Made by a program: the position numbers and the translations under genes. A stretch of 64,000 nucleotides of DNA from CADEDH01 sp965262175 (GTDB lineage Bacteria > Actinomycetota > Acidimicrobiia > Acidimicrobiales > SZUA-35). Positions 17,035 through 26,245 of the stretch are shown piece by piece. Under the pieces are notes generated by a model that did not search any database, was not told the origin of the DNA, and worked only from the letters and a program-made list of their open reading frames with translations. Every line of letters starts with the position of its first letter. Positions within the stretch are counted from its first letter, which is position 1. The DNA lies in assembly GCA_965262175.1 (NCBI GenBank), contig CBDHES010000010.1, positions 124,001 through 188,000 on the forward strand. The letters run 5' to 3'.

Positions 17035-20000
17035 ATGAACCTCGACCACCCGCAGCGGGCCCGTCGTCGCATAGCGGCGGCGTTGGCCCTGACGGTCAGC
17101 CTGATCGCAGCCCTGCTGGTCATGACGGCCAGCCCGGCCGGCGCCCAGGACGTCACGATCATGGACATCCAGGGCGAAGGCCACCTCTCGCCCCTCGCCG
17201 GTGAGACGGTCACCACCGAAGGCATCGTCACCGCCGTTGCCTTCAACGGGTTCTACCTCCAGGACCCCGACGGTGACCGCAACGACCGCACGTCGGACGG
17301 TGTGTTCGTCTTCCAGCGCTCGCCGAGCGTGACCGTCGGCGACGAGGTGTCGGTCACCGGCACGGTCAGCGAGTTCATCCCCGGCGGCGCCAGCACCGGA
17401 AACCTGTCGGTGACCCAGATCGGCGCCAGCAGCGTGTCGGTCCTCAGCGCCGGCAACGACCTGCCCCGCCCGGTCCGGATCGGCCGGGGCGGGCGCATCC
17501 CGCCCCAGGAGATCGTCATCTCCGACGGCGAGCTGCCGACCAACCTCCAGACCGACCCGGCCGTCTACAACCCCGAGGTCGACGCCATCGACTTCTACGA
17601 GGCGATGGAGGGCATGTACGTCGAGGTCGACCGGCCGGTCGCCGTCTCGGCCGTCCGCCAGTTCAGCGCCTTCTCCAGTGAGGTCGTGACGCTCCCGTCC
17701 CGGGGCCAGCTGATCGAGCCGTTCAACGCCCGTACCCAGCGGGGCGGCATCTTCCTCCAGCCCGATCCGGACAACACCGGTGACCAGAACCCCGAGCGGG
17801 TCCAGATCCAGTTCGACGGCACCATCTTCGGCGCCCCGGTTCCCGACATCGACCTCGGCGACCGGCTGGGCGACGTCTTCGGGGTGGTCGGCTACTCGTT
17901 CGGCAACTACGAGGTCAACGCCACCGAGACCTTCGAGATCCGGTCCCGGAACCTGGGACCGGAGACCACCAACCTCCGCCCCCGCAACAACCAGGTCACC
18001 GTCGCCACCTACAACGTGCTGAACCTCAGCGCCACGTCGGCCGACGATGCCCAGCGCGAGCTGCTGGCGTCGCAGATCGTCAACAACCTCGCCGCCCCCG
18101 ACGTGATCGCGGTCCAGGAGATCCAGGACAACAACGGCGAGACCGACAACGGCGAGACCTCGGCCGACGAGACCCTGGCGCTTCTCGTGGCGGCCATCGA
18201 GGCCGCTGGCGGCCCGAGCTACGAGGCCTTCGACGTCGCCCCGATCGACGGGGCCAGCGGTGGCGCTCCCGGGAGCAACATCCGCAACGCCTTCCTCTAC
18301 AACCCCGAGCGGGTCGAGCTGATCGACTACATCTCGCTGACCCCCAACGTGCTGAGCACGCTGGGCATCTCGAACCCGGCCGCCTTCACCGGCACCCGCG
18401 ACCCGTTGGTCGCCACGTTCGAGTTCAACGGCAATCCGTTCACCGTGGTCAACAACCATCTGACCTCGCGGTTCGGTTCGACCCCGATCTTCGGTGGTCC
18501 CCAGCCCTTCGTGCAGGCCGGCGAGGCCGAGCGGGAGGCCCAGGTCGGTGCGCTCAACGAGTTCGTCGACCTCCTCGTCGGCGTCGACCCCGACGCCAGC
18601 GTCATGGTCGTCGGTGACCTCAACACCTTCGAGTGGACCAACGACCTGGCCGAGATCCTTCCCGGCGAGGACAACGTCCTCACCAACCTGCTGCCGACCG
18701 ACGCACTGAACGAGCGGGACCAGGCCAACCTCTACACCTTCATCTTCGAGGGCAACTCCCAGGCGCTCGATCACTTCTTCGTGACCGACACCCCGCTGCT
18801 CGAGGTGGCCCGGGTCGACATCGTCCACGTCAACGTCGACTTCAGCCGGTTGAGCACCGACGTCGTCGGGTCCGACCACGAGCCGATCGTGGCCCGGTTC
18901 CGGATGCGGCCGAACCGCAGCGCCGACACCTTCCGGCTCCAGCTGCTCCACGCCTCCGATCTGGAGGGTGGCGTCGACGCCATCGACCGGGCGACCAACT
19001 TCGCGGCCATCGTCGAAGCGCTGGAGAGCCCGGCCACCGAGCTGGCGACCGGGATCGACGGTTCCGTCGTGCTCTCGGCCGGTGACAACTACATCCCCGG
19101 ACCGTTCTTCAACGCCGCCGCCGACCAGGCCACCTTCCGGGACAGCGGGCTGTTCAACAGCATCTACAACACCCTGTTCGGGGTGACCGGCTACGGCGGT
19201 CTCCGGGAGGAGGGCGGTCGGGTCGACGTCTCGATCATGAACATCATCGGGTTCGACGCCTCGGCCGTTGGCAACCACGAGTTCGACGCCGGACCCGACG
19301 CCTTCGAGCAGATCATCGAGGAGGACTTCCGGGACGCCGGCCTCGGCGACGACCGGTGGGTCGGCGCCCAGTTCCCGTACCTGAGCGCCAACCTCGACTT
19401 CTCGGCCGACGGTGACCTGGGGAACCTGTTCACCGCCGACATCGTCGAGAACACGGCGTTCGCCACCGGCCCGGCCGAGTCCGAGGCCGGTGCCGGCGAC
19501 ACCCCGAAGCTGGCTCCCGCCACCTACATCACCACCGGCGGCGAGCGGATCGGCGTCGTGGGCGCCACCACCCAGCTCCTCGAGTCGATCTCCTCGGCCG
19601 GTGACGTCTCGGTGATCGGCCCCAACGCCAACGACATGGCGGCGCTGGCGGCGCTGATCCAGCCCCAGGTCGACGCCCTCGAGGCGATGGGCATCAACAA
19701 GATCGTGCTGGTGAGCCACCTCCAGCAGATCGCCCTGGAGACCGAGCTGGCCGGCCTGCTCGACGGCGTCGACGTCATCATCGCCGGCGGTTCCGACACC
19801 CTGTTGGCCAACCCCGACGATCCCCTCCGGGACGGCGACACCGCCGGTGACAGCTACCCGGTCTTCTCGACCGACGCCGCCGGCGATCCGACCCTGATCG
19901 TCAGCACCGATGGCGAGTACAGCTACGTCGGCCGCCTGGTCGTCGACTTCGATGCCGACGGTGTCCTGGCCTCGTCGACCGGGAATGGTCCCGTCGATGA

Positions 20001-20958
20001 GCTGGCCGACCTCGACCTGGCCCTCAACGGGCCGGTTCGCACCACCGACGATCAGGTCGAGGCCCTGTGGGGCTCGCTGGCGGCGGCCACCGCGCCCGGC
20101 ACCTCCGGGAACCTCGTCGAGCAGCTCGTCGCCGCGGTCCAGTCGGTCGTGATCGCCAAGGACTCCAACGTCATCGGTGAGACCACGGTCTTCCTCGACG
20201 GGCGTCGGGGCCAGGTCCGGACCGAGGAGACCAACTACGGCAACCTGACGGCCGACGCCAACCTGGCGATCGCCCAGGCGTTCGATCCCTCCGTCGTCCT
20301 CTCGCTGAAGAACGGCGGCGGCATCCGGGCCGCCATCGGCGAGATCACCAGCGACGGTGTGTTCCTCCCGCCCCAGGCCAACCCGCTCAGCGGCAAGCTC
20401 GAGGGCCAGGTCAGCCAGCTCGACATCGAGAACTCGCTGCGGTTCAACAACAACCTCGTGCTGCTGACCCTCACCGCTCCCGAGCTCCAAGCGGTCATCG
20501 AGCACGCCGTGGCGGCCACCGCGCCGGGGGCCACCCCCGGGCAGTTCGGCCAGATCGGCGGCGCCCGGTTCACCTACGACCCGACCCAGCCGGCCGGGTC
20601 CCGGGTGATCGACCTGGTGCTGATCGACGGTGACGGCAACGACGGCGACACCATCATCAGCGGTGGCACCCTGGTCGACGCCTCGGCGACGTACCGGATC
20701 GTTACCCTCGGCTTCCTGGCCACCGGTGGCGACGCCTACCCGTTCCCCGACGTGGCGGCGCCGTCGACCGACTTCGTCGCTCTCGACGACGTCCTGACCG
20801 ATCCGGGCGCGGTCACCTTCGCCGCCCCCGGCACCGAGCAGGACGCCCTCGCCGAGTTCCTGGCCGCCAACCACGGCATCGGGGCCGGGACGCCGTTCGA
20901 CGTGGCCGAGACCCCGTTGGCCGACGACACCCGGATCGTCGACGTGACCGCCGGCTGA
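17035..20958 (+). CDS. Secreted ExeM/NucH-type endonuclease fused to 5'-nucleotidase
   Basis: This 1307-residue exoprotein has a signal peptide (1-38, basic start, hydrophobic core, AGA-QD cleavage). An OB-like domain (39-150) contains VTTEGIVTAVAFNGFYLQDP. An endonuclease/exonuclease/phosphatase domain (about 320-620) has VATYNVLN, QEIQDN, GDLNTFEW and SDHEPIVARF. A metallophosphatase/5'-nucleotidase follows (about 635-1300) with SAGDNYIPG, GNHEFDAGPD and NGGGIRAAIG. The first metallophosphatase motif reads HASDLEGG, where DxH is usual, so one metal ligand may differ. No LPXTG or membrane anchor is seen at the end. It probably degrades extracellular DNA and dephosphorylates nucleotides, feeding phosphate and pyrimidine scavenging. 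Confidence 0.9.
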   Translation: MNLDHPQRARRRIAAALALTVSLIAALLVMTASPAGAQDVTIMDIQGEGHLSPLAGETVTTEGIVTAVAFNGFYLQDPDGDRNDRTSDGVFVFQRSPSVTVGDEVSVTGTVSEFIPGGASTGNLSVTQIGASSVSVLSAGNDLPRPVRIGRGGRIPPQEIVISDGELPTNLQTDPAVYNPEVDAIDFYEAMEGMYVEVDRPVAVSAVRQFSAFSSEVVTLPSRGQLIEPFNARTQRGGIFLQPDPDNTGDQNPERVQIQFDGTIFGAPVPDIDLGDRLGDVFGVVGYSFGNYEVNATETFEIRSRNLGPETTNLRPRNNQVTVATYNVLNLSATSADDAQRELLASQIVNNLAAPDVIAVQEIQDNNGETDNGETSADETLALLVAAIEAAGGPSYEAFDVAPIDGASGGAPGSNIRNAFLYNPERVELIDYISLTPNVLSTLGISNPAAFTGTRDPLVATFEFNGNPFTVVNNHLTSRFGSTPIFGGPQPFVQAGEAEREAQVGALNEFVDLLVGVDPDASVMVVGDLNTFEWTNDLAEILPGEDNVLTNLLPTDALNERDQANLYTFIFEGNSQALDHFFVTDTPLLEVARVDIVHVNVDFSRLSTDVVGSDHEPIVARFRMRPNRSADTFRLQLLHASDLEGGVDAIDRATNFAAIVEALESPATELATGIDGSVVLSAGDNYIPGPFFNAAADQATFRDSGLFNSIYNTLFGVTGYGGLREEGGRVDVSIMNIIGFDASAVGNHEFDAGPDAFEQIIEEDFRDAGLGDDRWVGAQFPYLSANLDFSADGDLGNLFTADIVENTAFATGPAESEAGAGDTPKLAPATYITTGGERIGVVGATTQLLESISSAGDVSVIGPNANDMAALAALIQPQVDALEAMGINKIVLVSHLQQIALETELAGLLDGVDVIIAGGSDTLLANPDDPLRDGDTAGDSYPVFSTDAAGDPTLIVSTDGEYSYVGRLVVDFDADGVLASSTGNGPVDELADLDLALNGPVRTTDDQVEALWGSLAAATAPGTSGNLVEQLVAAVQSVVIAKDSNVIGETTVFLDGRRGQVRTEETNYGNLTADANLAIAQAFDPSVVLSLKNGGGIRAAIGEITSDGVFLPPQANPLSGKLEGQVSQLDIENSLRFNNNLVLLTLTAPELQAVIEHAVAATAPGATPGQFGQIGGARFTYDPTQPAGSRVIDLVLIDGDGNDGDTIISGGTLVDASATYRIVTLGFLATGGDAYPFPDVAAPSTDFVALDDVLTDPGAVTFAAPGTEQDALAEFLAANHGIGAGTPFDVAETPLADDTRIVDVTAG

Positions 20959-21033
20959 TCGGCCGGAGGTCCATGGCCTCGTGACCCGACCTCGTCCGGT
21001 CGGCCACCGAGGCTCGATCTCTCCTCGCTCACA

Positions 21034-21084
21034 GGGCGGGCGGTGACCCGATCAGGGTCGCCGCCCGCCCGTGGGCGTTTTGCC
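21034..21084 (+). terminator. Strong terminator after the nuclease/nucleotidase gene
   Basis: A 16-bp stem (21034-21049 with 21055-21070, one G-T wobble, loop GATCA) is followed by GTGGGCGTTTTG. It is the best intrinsic-terminator candidate in the window because a T-run follows the stem. Confidence 0.8.
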
Positions 21085-21126
21085 GCCGCGGTGGACGGCG
21101 AAGCGACGACGGGCTCGGCCGACCGC

Positions 21127-21132
21127 TAGTCT
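21127..21132 (+). promoter_or_regulatory. Leaderless -10 box of the EamA transporter gene
   Basis: TAGTCT lies 8 nt before the GTG at 21141. No good -35 is visible. The spacing is that of the other leaderless candidates. Confidence 0.4.
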
Positions 21133-21140
21133 CGGCGCCC

Positions 21141-21992
21141 GTGCACCTGGTGCTGGCGGCCCTGGGGGCGTTCTCGTTGGGGGCCGGCGACGTGGCCGGC
21201 GGGGTGGCGTCCCGCCGTGATCGCTTCCAGCGGGTGGCCGCCCTCAACTTCGGGGCCGGGGCGACCCTGGTGGCCGTGGCGGCGGTGATCGTCGGCCACC
21301 GGCCCGATCAACCGATCGATGCCGGGTGGGCCGCGGTGTCCGGGATCGGGAGCGCGGTGGCGATCTCGTTCCTGTATCGGGGCTTCGAACGGGCCCCGAT
21401 GGGCATCGTCTCGCCGGTGGCGGCCGTGGTCGGCACGGCGGTCCCCGTCGTCGCCGGACTGGTGACCGGCGAACGTCCCGACCCGGCGGTCGCGGTCGGG
21501 TTGGCCGTGGCGATCGTCGCCATCGTCGTGTTGTCCCGAGGCTCGGCGGAGGGCGGCTCGTCGGTCGCCGGCGGGGCATCGGCGATGGCCGGGGTGGTCC
21601 ACGGGGTGGGGGCCGGGCTCGGCTTCGGGTTGCTGTTGATGGGGCTGGCGGTGGCCGATGGCGGGGCGCTGGGACTGGTCGCCATCAGCCGGGGCGCGAG
21701 CTTCGTGGCGCTGGTCGGCCAGTCGATGGTGGTCGGTTCGCCCTTGCGGGGGATCGCTCGCGGGGCCCGGCTGCCGACCGTCGTCACCGGGATCGCCACG
21801 ACGGCGGCGACGGTTCTGTACTTCCTGGCCACCGAGATCGGGTCGTTGATCGAGAGCACCGCCGTGTACAGCCTGTTCCCGGCGGCCACGCTACTCGTGG
21901 CCCGGGTGACCCTCGGCGAGCGACTCGGCTCGCTCCAGCTGATCGGGGTGACGCTGGCGGTCGCCGCCGGGGTGCTGTTGGCCGTCGCCTAG
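21141..21992 (+). CDS. EamA/DMT-superfamily membrane transporter
   Basis: This 283-residue integral membrane protein of about ten helices has the two-fold repeat of EamA transporters. Typical features are SFLYRGFERAPMGIVSPVAAVVGTAVPVVAGLVTGERP in the first half and ESTAVYSLFPAATLLVARVTLGERLGSLQLIGVTLAVAAGVLL in the second. The start is GTG with a -10 box directly in front. It is convergent with the TetR gene, 10 bp apart. Family substrates include amino acids and other metabolites, usually exported; none can be assigned here. Confidence 0.85.
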   Translation: MHLVLAALGAFSLGAGDVAGGVASRRDRFQRVAALNFGAGATLVAVAAVIVGHRPDQPIDAGWAAVSGIGSAVAISFLYRGFERAPMGIVSPVAAVVGTAVPVVAGLVTGERPDPAVAVGLAVAIVAIVVLSRGSAEGGSSVAGGASAMAGVVHGVGAGLGFGLLLMGLAVADGGALGLVAISRGASFVALVGQSMVVGSPLRGIARGARLPTVVTGIATTAATVLYFLATEIGSLIESTAVYSLFPAATLLVARVTLGERLGSLQLIGVTLAVAAGVLLAVA

Positions 21993-22002
21993 CGGTTGGC
22001 GA

Positions 22003-22635
22003 TCATCGCGCCGGGTCCGTCGTCGAGCGGTCGAGGAGGCCGATCAGGATCTGGCGGTTGAACTGCTCGGCGAACTCGGTGATCTCGAACTCGGTGGCAT
22101 CGTCGCCGACCTTGGCCATGAACGGGAACAACACGAGCAGCCCCTGCATCGCCGACCAGCACAGGCGGGCTGCGGTGTCGACGTCGAGGTCGGGGTTGCC
22201 GTGGTCCCGAACGGTCTCCAGCGTCGCCAGGAGCCGGCCGTAGGTCCGCGAGCCCCACTCCTCGTACTCGGGGTCGTCGGTGTTGACCAGGTCCGGGCGG
22301 AAGACCAGATCGAGGTGGGCTCGATGCTCGACCCCGATGGTGACGTAGGCCTTGCCGCACCCGACCAGCGCCTCCATCGGTGTCGTGGCGGCGTCGGCGG
22401 CCGAGCCCATCGCGCCCTCGAGGAGCTTGAAGGCATCGATGGCGATCGCCGTCAGCAGCCCGGTGGCGTCACCGAAGTGATGGGCCGGGGCGGCGTGGGA
22501 CACGCCGGCCCGCCGGGAGACCTCCCGGAGTGAGAACCCGGCCGGACCCCGCTCGCTGATCACCTCGACCGCAGCGTCCTTGAGGGCGGAGGGGAGGTTG
22601 CCGTGGTGGTACCGGTCGCCTGCCGTGCGGGCCAT
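22003..22635 (-). CDS. TetR/AcrR-family transcriptional regulator
   Basis: This 210-residue regulator has an N-terminal HTH at about 12-60 (YHHGNLPSALKDAAVEVISERGPAGFSLREVSRRAGVSHAAPAHHFGD); the YHHGNL opening is typical of one TetR subgroup. The C-terminal ligand domain contains the RAHLDLVFRPDL and CWSAMQGLLVL segments of the WHG-type TetR family. It lies immediately downstream of, and convergent with, EamA. The fused flavoprotein gene is the same-strand neighbour; TetR ends that unit after a gap of about 95 bp, making the flavoprotein a candidate target. No operator was seen. Confidence 0.88.
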   Translation of the reverse strand: MARTAGDRYHHGNLPSALKDAAVEVISERGPAGFSLREVSRRAGVSHAAPAHHFGDATGLLTAIAIDAFKLLEGAMGSAADAATTPMEALVGCGKAYVTIGVEHRAHLDLVFRPDLVNTDDPEYEEWGSRTYGRLLATLETVRDHGNPDLDVDTAARLCWSAMQGLLVLFPFMAKVGDDATEFEITEFAEQFNRQILIGLLDRSTTDPAR

Positions 22636-22644
22636 GGGTCCCCG

Positions 22645-22650
22645 AGCGTA
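22645..22650 (-). promoter_or_regulatory. Leaderless -10 box of the TetR gene
   Basis: TACGCT on the minus strand lies 9 nt before the ATG at 22635. The regulator thus seems to have its own promoter rather than reading through from the flavoprotein gene. Confidence 0.4.
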
Positions 22651-22729
22651 CCGCCTCGGGCCGAGCCGGCGGTAGGCGAGCGCCCGGAGCCCCCGCCCTG
22701 GCGGCCGCGGTCGGGTCGAGCGGTGGACC

Positions 22730-25303
22730 TCAGGCCGCGGGGGCCAGTGTCCGGTCCGCTCCCCGGCTGGCGAGCAGGGCTGCCACGGCCTGGTGCTCCC
22801 GGCTCATCGCCTTTCCGACCGCGAGGTGGATCGTCGGGAGCTCGTCCATCGTCCACCGCCACGAGGCCAGATCCTCGAGGGCCTCGAACAGCGGGGTGGC
22901 GAGCTCGTCCCGGGTCGCCTCGTACGAAGCCAGATCGTCGGCGACGACGGCGTCGGCCAGCAGCTCGGCATCCCGCAGACTGTCGCTGATGCCGTGGGCC
23001 GCCGCAGGGTCCTTGAAGTAGCCGGCGTCGCCGACGAGGGCCCAACCGGGTCCATGGGCCTGGAGGAACCGACCCGGATGACCGGGCCAGGTCCGGGGTC
23101 GGCCGGTGAACATCCCGGACCGGACGCCCGCCGCGACGTCGGGGGCCACCGTCTCGAGGATGGTGGCGTAGGTCCCGGTGACGTCGCGACGTCCCTTCGT
23201 GGCGAACCGGTCCGGGGGAAGGGAGACGAACACGCAGTGGGCGTCGTCGTTGGTCGGGATGACACCGGCGGCCAGCCGCTCGCCATCGTCGGTGCAGCGG
23301 TAGAGCCAGTGGTACCGGTCGGTCCGGAGATCGGCTCCGGTGACGTAGCGGAAGATGGTGGCGCTGGCGCTGGTGCCGACCCGGGTCGGCGGGGCCTCGA
23401 CCAGTCGGGCCACCGTCGAGCGGAGGCCGTCGGCGCCGACGACCAGATCCGCCCGGACCGATCGGGGCCGGCCGCCATCGCCGATGCGGAGCTCGACCCC
23501 GCCGACCCGGCCGGCCCCGTCGGTGATCAGACCGTCGACGGCGACACCATGGCACACCTCGGCGCCCGATTCCCGGGCCGCTTCGACCAGCAGGCGGTCG
23601 AGGACCGTCCTGCGGGGGGCGAAGAGGGCCCGGCCTCCGCCGAGGTCGACGTCGAGCTCGGTGTCGTCGTAGCGGAACGTGGTGGTGGTCACGGCCGGGG
23701 TGCCGGTCGCCACGACCCGATCGAGGAGCCCCCACCGGCCGAGCTGGTTGACCGCGCCCCGCATCAGGGCGTGGGTGGAGAGGGTGTCGGATCCGAGCGC
23801 CGTCCGGTCGACGGCGAGGACCCGCAGGCCCCGTCGGGCCAGCAGCATCGCCGTCGCCGCCCCTGCGGTTCGGGCGCCGACGATCACGACGTCGTACCGG
23901 TCGTGTCGGGGCTCCGCGGGAGCGGTCGGGATCGGGGTGGGGGCGGGGTTGGGGGTCATCGGTGTCGGTTCCTTGTCGTGATCGGTGAGGTACGTCGTCA
24001 GGTAGGTGGTGAGGTGGTCGGCGAGGTCGGCCGCATCGGCTCCTGCTCCGTCGATGAAGGTCGACTTCCGCCGCCGGAGGAACGGGAGACCGGTCACGTA
24101 GAGACCGGGGGCCGGCGTGATGCCGCCGTCGTGGTCGATCGCTCCGGTGGCGTCGGTGACCGGCACGTGGAGCCACGGGTAGTGGGGCCGGAAGCCGGTG
24201 GCCCAGATGACGGTGCCGATGCCGTCGGTCGTCAGGTCGAGGTGTCGTGCCGGTTGCGGGGGCTCGATCGGCGCCGGCCGCTCGACCGGGTCGAGATCGT
24301 GCGCTCCGGTCTCGACGGCCCACTCGTCGAGTCGATCGAGGATGCGGGTCAGGCGTCGGTCGGCGTCGGCGCAGGTGGCCTGGAGATCGTCGGCGAAGGT
24401 GGCCTCGGAGCCGTCGATGCGTTCCAGCCGACCGACCAGGCGCACCCCCTCGGCGGTCAGGGCGTCGAGGTCGAGGGTCCGCCGGTCGGGGGTCCCCACG
24501 ATCTGGAGCGACGGTGCCCGGCGGGCGGCGTCGATGTCGTCCACGTCGGTGTAGTGGGTGTCGAGGAGGCCGCTGCCGTCGAGCCACCATTGGATGTCAC
24601 GGCCCCGGTAGGTGCGGGGGAGGCGTACGTGACGGCCGACGGCGACGGTGACCGCTCGGCCGGCCCGGGCCAGCTCGTCGGCCAGCTGGACGCCCGACGC
24701 CGAGGCGCCGACCACCAGCACGCCGCCGGGCGGGAGCTGCTCGGGGTTGCGGTAGTCGATCGGGGTGAGCTGGCGGATGCCGGCATCGAGCCGATCGGCG
24801 ATCGATGGGATCGCCGGTGTCCCGCAGGCACCGGCCGCGACGACCACCGACCGGGCCCGCCACCATCCCTGGTCGGTGACGACCTCGTACCCGGGGCGGC
24901 GACCCGACTGGGGGCGGACGGCGGTCACGGTCACGCCGGCGTGGACCGGTGCGTCGAAGGATCGGGCGAAGCCGGTGAGGTAGTCGGCGACCTCGGGCAT
25001 CGTCATGTAGCCATCGGGGTCGTCGCCCCGGTAGCGCCAACCGGGGAGCCGGGTCTGCCAGTTCGGGGTGAGCAGCCGGAGCGAGTCCCAGCGCTCGGTT
25101 CGCCAGGCGTTGGCGATGTCGCCCCGTTCGAGGACGACGTGGTCGACCTGGCGGTCGGTCAGGTGGCGGCTCATCGCCAGTCCGGCCTGTCCGGCCCCGA
25201 TGATGACGGCATCGACGGGACGGGGACGGCCGGCCGTGCGGTCGGTGAGCGAGGTGGTGGTCGAGGAGGGGCGCGACGAACGTGAGAAGGGCGAGCTGGG
25301 CAT
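22730..25303 (-). CDS. Fused double flavoprotein: FAD/NAD(P) oxidoreductase joined to FAD monooxygenase-like domain
   Basis: One uninterrupted frame encodes 857 residues with two complete FAD enzymes. Residues about 28-430 form a flavin-monooxygenase-like oxidoreductase: AVIIGAGQAGLAMSRHL (FAD), LVVGASASGVQLADELA (NAD(P)), VIWATGFRPHYPWLH. After a linker with TTYLTTYLTDHDKEPTP, residues about 465-857 form a PHBH/geranylgeranyl-reductase-like enzyme: VVIVGARTAGAATAMLLARRG, DLVVGADGLRSTVARL, GWALVGDAGYFKDPAAAHGISDS. The start at 25303 has GAGGA 7 nt upstream. An internal ATG at 23959 is preceded by AGGA and would give the second enzyme alone (409 residues). Whether one or two proteins are made is open. 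Confidence 0.82.
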   Translation of the reverse strand: MPSSPFSRSSRPSSTTTSLTDRTAGRPRPVDAVIIGAGQAGLAMSRHLTDRQVDHVVLERGDIANAWRTERWDSLRLLTPNWQTRLPGWRYRGDDPDGYMTMPEVADYLTGFARSFDAPVHAGVTVTAVRPQSGRRPGYEVVTDQGWWRARSVVVAAGACGTPAIPSIADRLDAGIRQLTPIDYRNPEQLPPGGVLVVGASASGVQLADELARAGRAVTVAVGRHVRLPRTYRGRDIQWWLDGSGLLDTHYTDVDDIDAARRAPSLQIVGTPDRRTLDLDALTAEGVRLVGRLERIDGSEATFADDLQATCADADRRLTRILDRLDEWAVETGAHDLDPVERPAPIEPPQPARHLDLTTDGIGTVIWATGFRPHYPWLHVPVTDATGAIDHDGGITPAPGLYVTGLPFLRRRKSTFIDGAGADAADLADHLTTYLTTYLTDHDKEPTPMTPNPAPTPIPTAPAEPRHDRYDVVIVGARTAGAATAMLLARRGLRVLAVDRTALGSDTLSTHALMRGAVNQLGRWGLLDRVVATGTPAVTTTTFRYDDTELDVDLGGGRALFAPRRTVLDRLLVEAARESGAEVCHGVAVDGLITDGAGRVGGVELRIGDGGRPRSVRADLVVGADGLRSTVARLVEAPPTRVGTSASATIFRYVTGADLRTDRYHWLYRCTDDGERLAAGVIPTNDDAHCVFVSLPPDRFATKGRRDVTGTYATILETVAPDVAAGVRSGMFTGRPRTWPGHPGRFLQAHGPGWALVGDAGYFKDPAAAHGISDSLRDAELLADAVVADDLASYEATRDELATPLFEALEDLASWRWTMDELPTIHLAVGKAMSREHQAVAALLASRGADRTLAPAA

Positions 25304-25394
25304 GGCGAGGTCCTCGGTCGGGACGGGGGCGGGGGGGGGGACGGCGGCGGGGGAGGCGAGGGGTCGGGCTGGTGTGGAACGAGCTCCGGCCCGG

Positions 25395-25425
25395 CCTCCG
25401 GCTCGTGCCGGGGCCGAGCCGGAGG
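25395..25425 (-). terminator. Perfect 11-bp hairpin between osmC-like and flavoprotein genes
   Basis: CCTCCGGCTCG (25395-25405) pairs perfectly with CGAGCCGGAGG (25415-25425) around a 9-nt loop. It could attenuate read-through between the two minus-strand genes. No T-run is present. Confidence 0.45.
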
Positions 25426-25439
25426 GTGCCGGGTGGAGC

Positions 25440-25468
25440 GGGGTTGGGGTTGGGGTTGGGGTTGGGGT
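25440..25468. repeat. GGGGTT hexamer tract
   Basis: About five head-to-tail copies of GGGGTT (plus strand) lie just past the end of the OsmC-like gene. A run of ten G residues (25331-25340) lies in the same gap, 28 bp before the flavoprotein start. Both are simple-sequence tracts able to change length by slippage. Confidence 0.8.
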
Positions 25469-25479
25469 GAGGGCGGGGC

Positions 25480-26043
25480 TCAGGCGACCTCGACCGTCAC
25501 CGCGGTCGGGTTCGAGATGATGTCGTAGACCGCCGACCGCTTCTGCGACTGGGCGACGAGGGCCTCGATGTCGGCATCGGAGGCATCGGCGTCGATGGTG
25601 AAGGTCACCCGGACCTCGCCGAACCCGTTCCGGACGTTGCGGTCGATGCCGAGGATCCCCTGCAGGTCCATGTCGCCCTCGAGGCTGGCGCTGACCGACC
25701 GGAGCTGGATACCCCGGTTCTGGGCGACGCTGGCCACCCCGGCGGTGAGGCAGCCGGCGAGGCCGACCAGGACGTACTCGAGGGGGGTGGCGCCGTTGTC
25801 GGCGGCGGCGAAGATCTCGGGGTGGTCGACGTCGAACCGGAACTCCTTGGACCGGGTCTGCTCGTCGCCGACGCCGAAGAAGTCGGACACGGTGGCCTTG
25901 GTGTGGGTGCCGTTCACCCATTCGCTCGACGCACGCCAGGTGAAGGCGGCGGCGGCCGGCATCTGGGTCATGGCTTCGCGGGCGCCGAGGACGGCCTCGA
26001 CGTTCACGCCGTTGTCGACGATGGGGCTCTCGGTGGTGGTCAT
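25480..26043 (-). CDS. OsmC-family protein
   Basis: This 187-residue OsmC/YhfA-like protein contains TPLEYVLVGLAGCLTAGVASVAQNRGIQLRSVSASLEGDMDLQG, the conserved helix carrying the first family cysteine. The second cysteine needed for organic hydroperoxide reduction is not apparent: the later part, LVAQSQKRSAVYDIISNPTAV, has Ser where SPV-type cysteines sit. Peroxidase activity is therefore doubtful. The start at 26043 is fixed by GAGGAG about 7 nt upstream. It lies upstream of the fused flavoprotein on the same strand, separated by a 176-bp gap with a hairpin and simple repeats, so co-expression is possible. Confidence 0.82.
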   Translation of the reverse strand: MTTTESPIVDNGVNVEAVLGAREAMTQMPAAAAFTWRASSEWVNGTHTKATVSDFFGVGDEQTRSKEFRFDVDHPEIFAAADNGATPLEYVLVGLAGCLTAGVASVAQNRGIQLRSVSASLEGDMDLQGILGIDRNVRNGFGEVRVTFTIDADASDADIEALVAQSQKRSAVYDIISNPTAVTVEVA

Positions 26044-26245
26044 GGTGGTGCTCCTCGTGGTGGGAAGGTGAGGGTTTGGCTCGCCTCCTTCCCGGTCTGG
26101 CCGGGCTGCGTCGAGGCGATGACCCCACGATGAACCGATGGCCGCCCCCAACCTTGGAGACGGCATGGAGAGCTTCTGAAGATCGCCGCCGGACTCGGCT
26201 GACCTGCGGGAACGCCTTCGGATCACCCCGCTCGGCGGGGTCCGA

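Noticed and set aside
16960..20874. A 1304-codon open frame antisense to the nuclease/nucleotidase gene
   Set aside because: Its product is Gly/Val/Asp-rich low-complexity sequence with no domain. Long antisense frames of this kind appear wherever a GC-rich gene has few stop codons on the other strand.
25440..25468. Telomere-like GGGGTT array as a chromosome or plasmid end
   Set aside because: Coding genes continue on both sides and the array is short; a simple-sequence tract is enough explanation.
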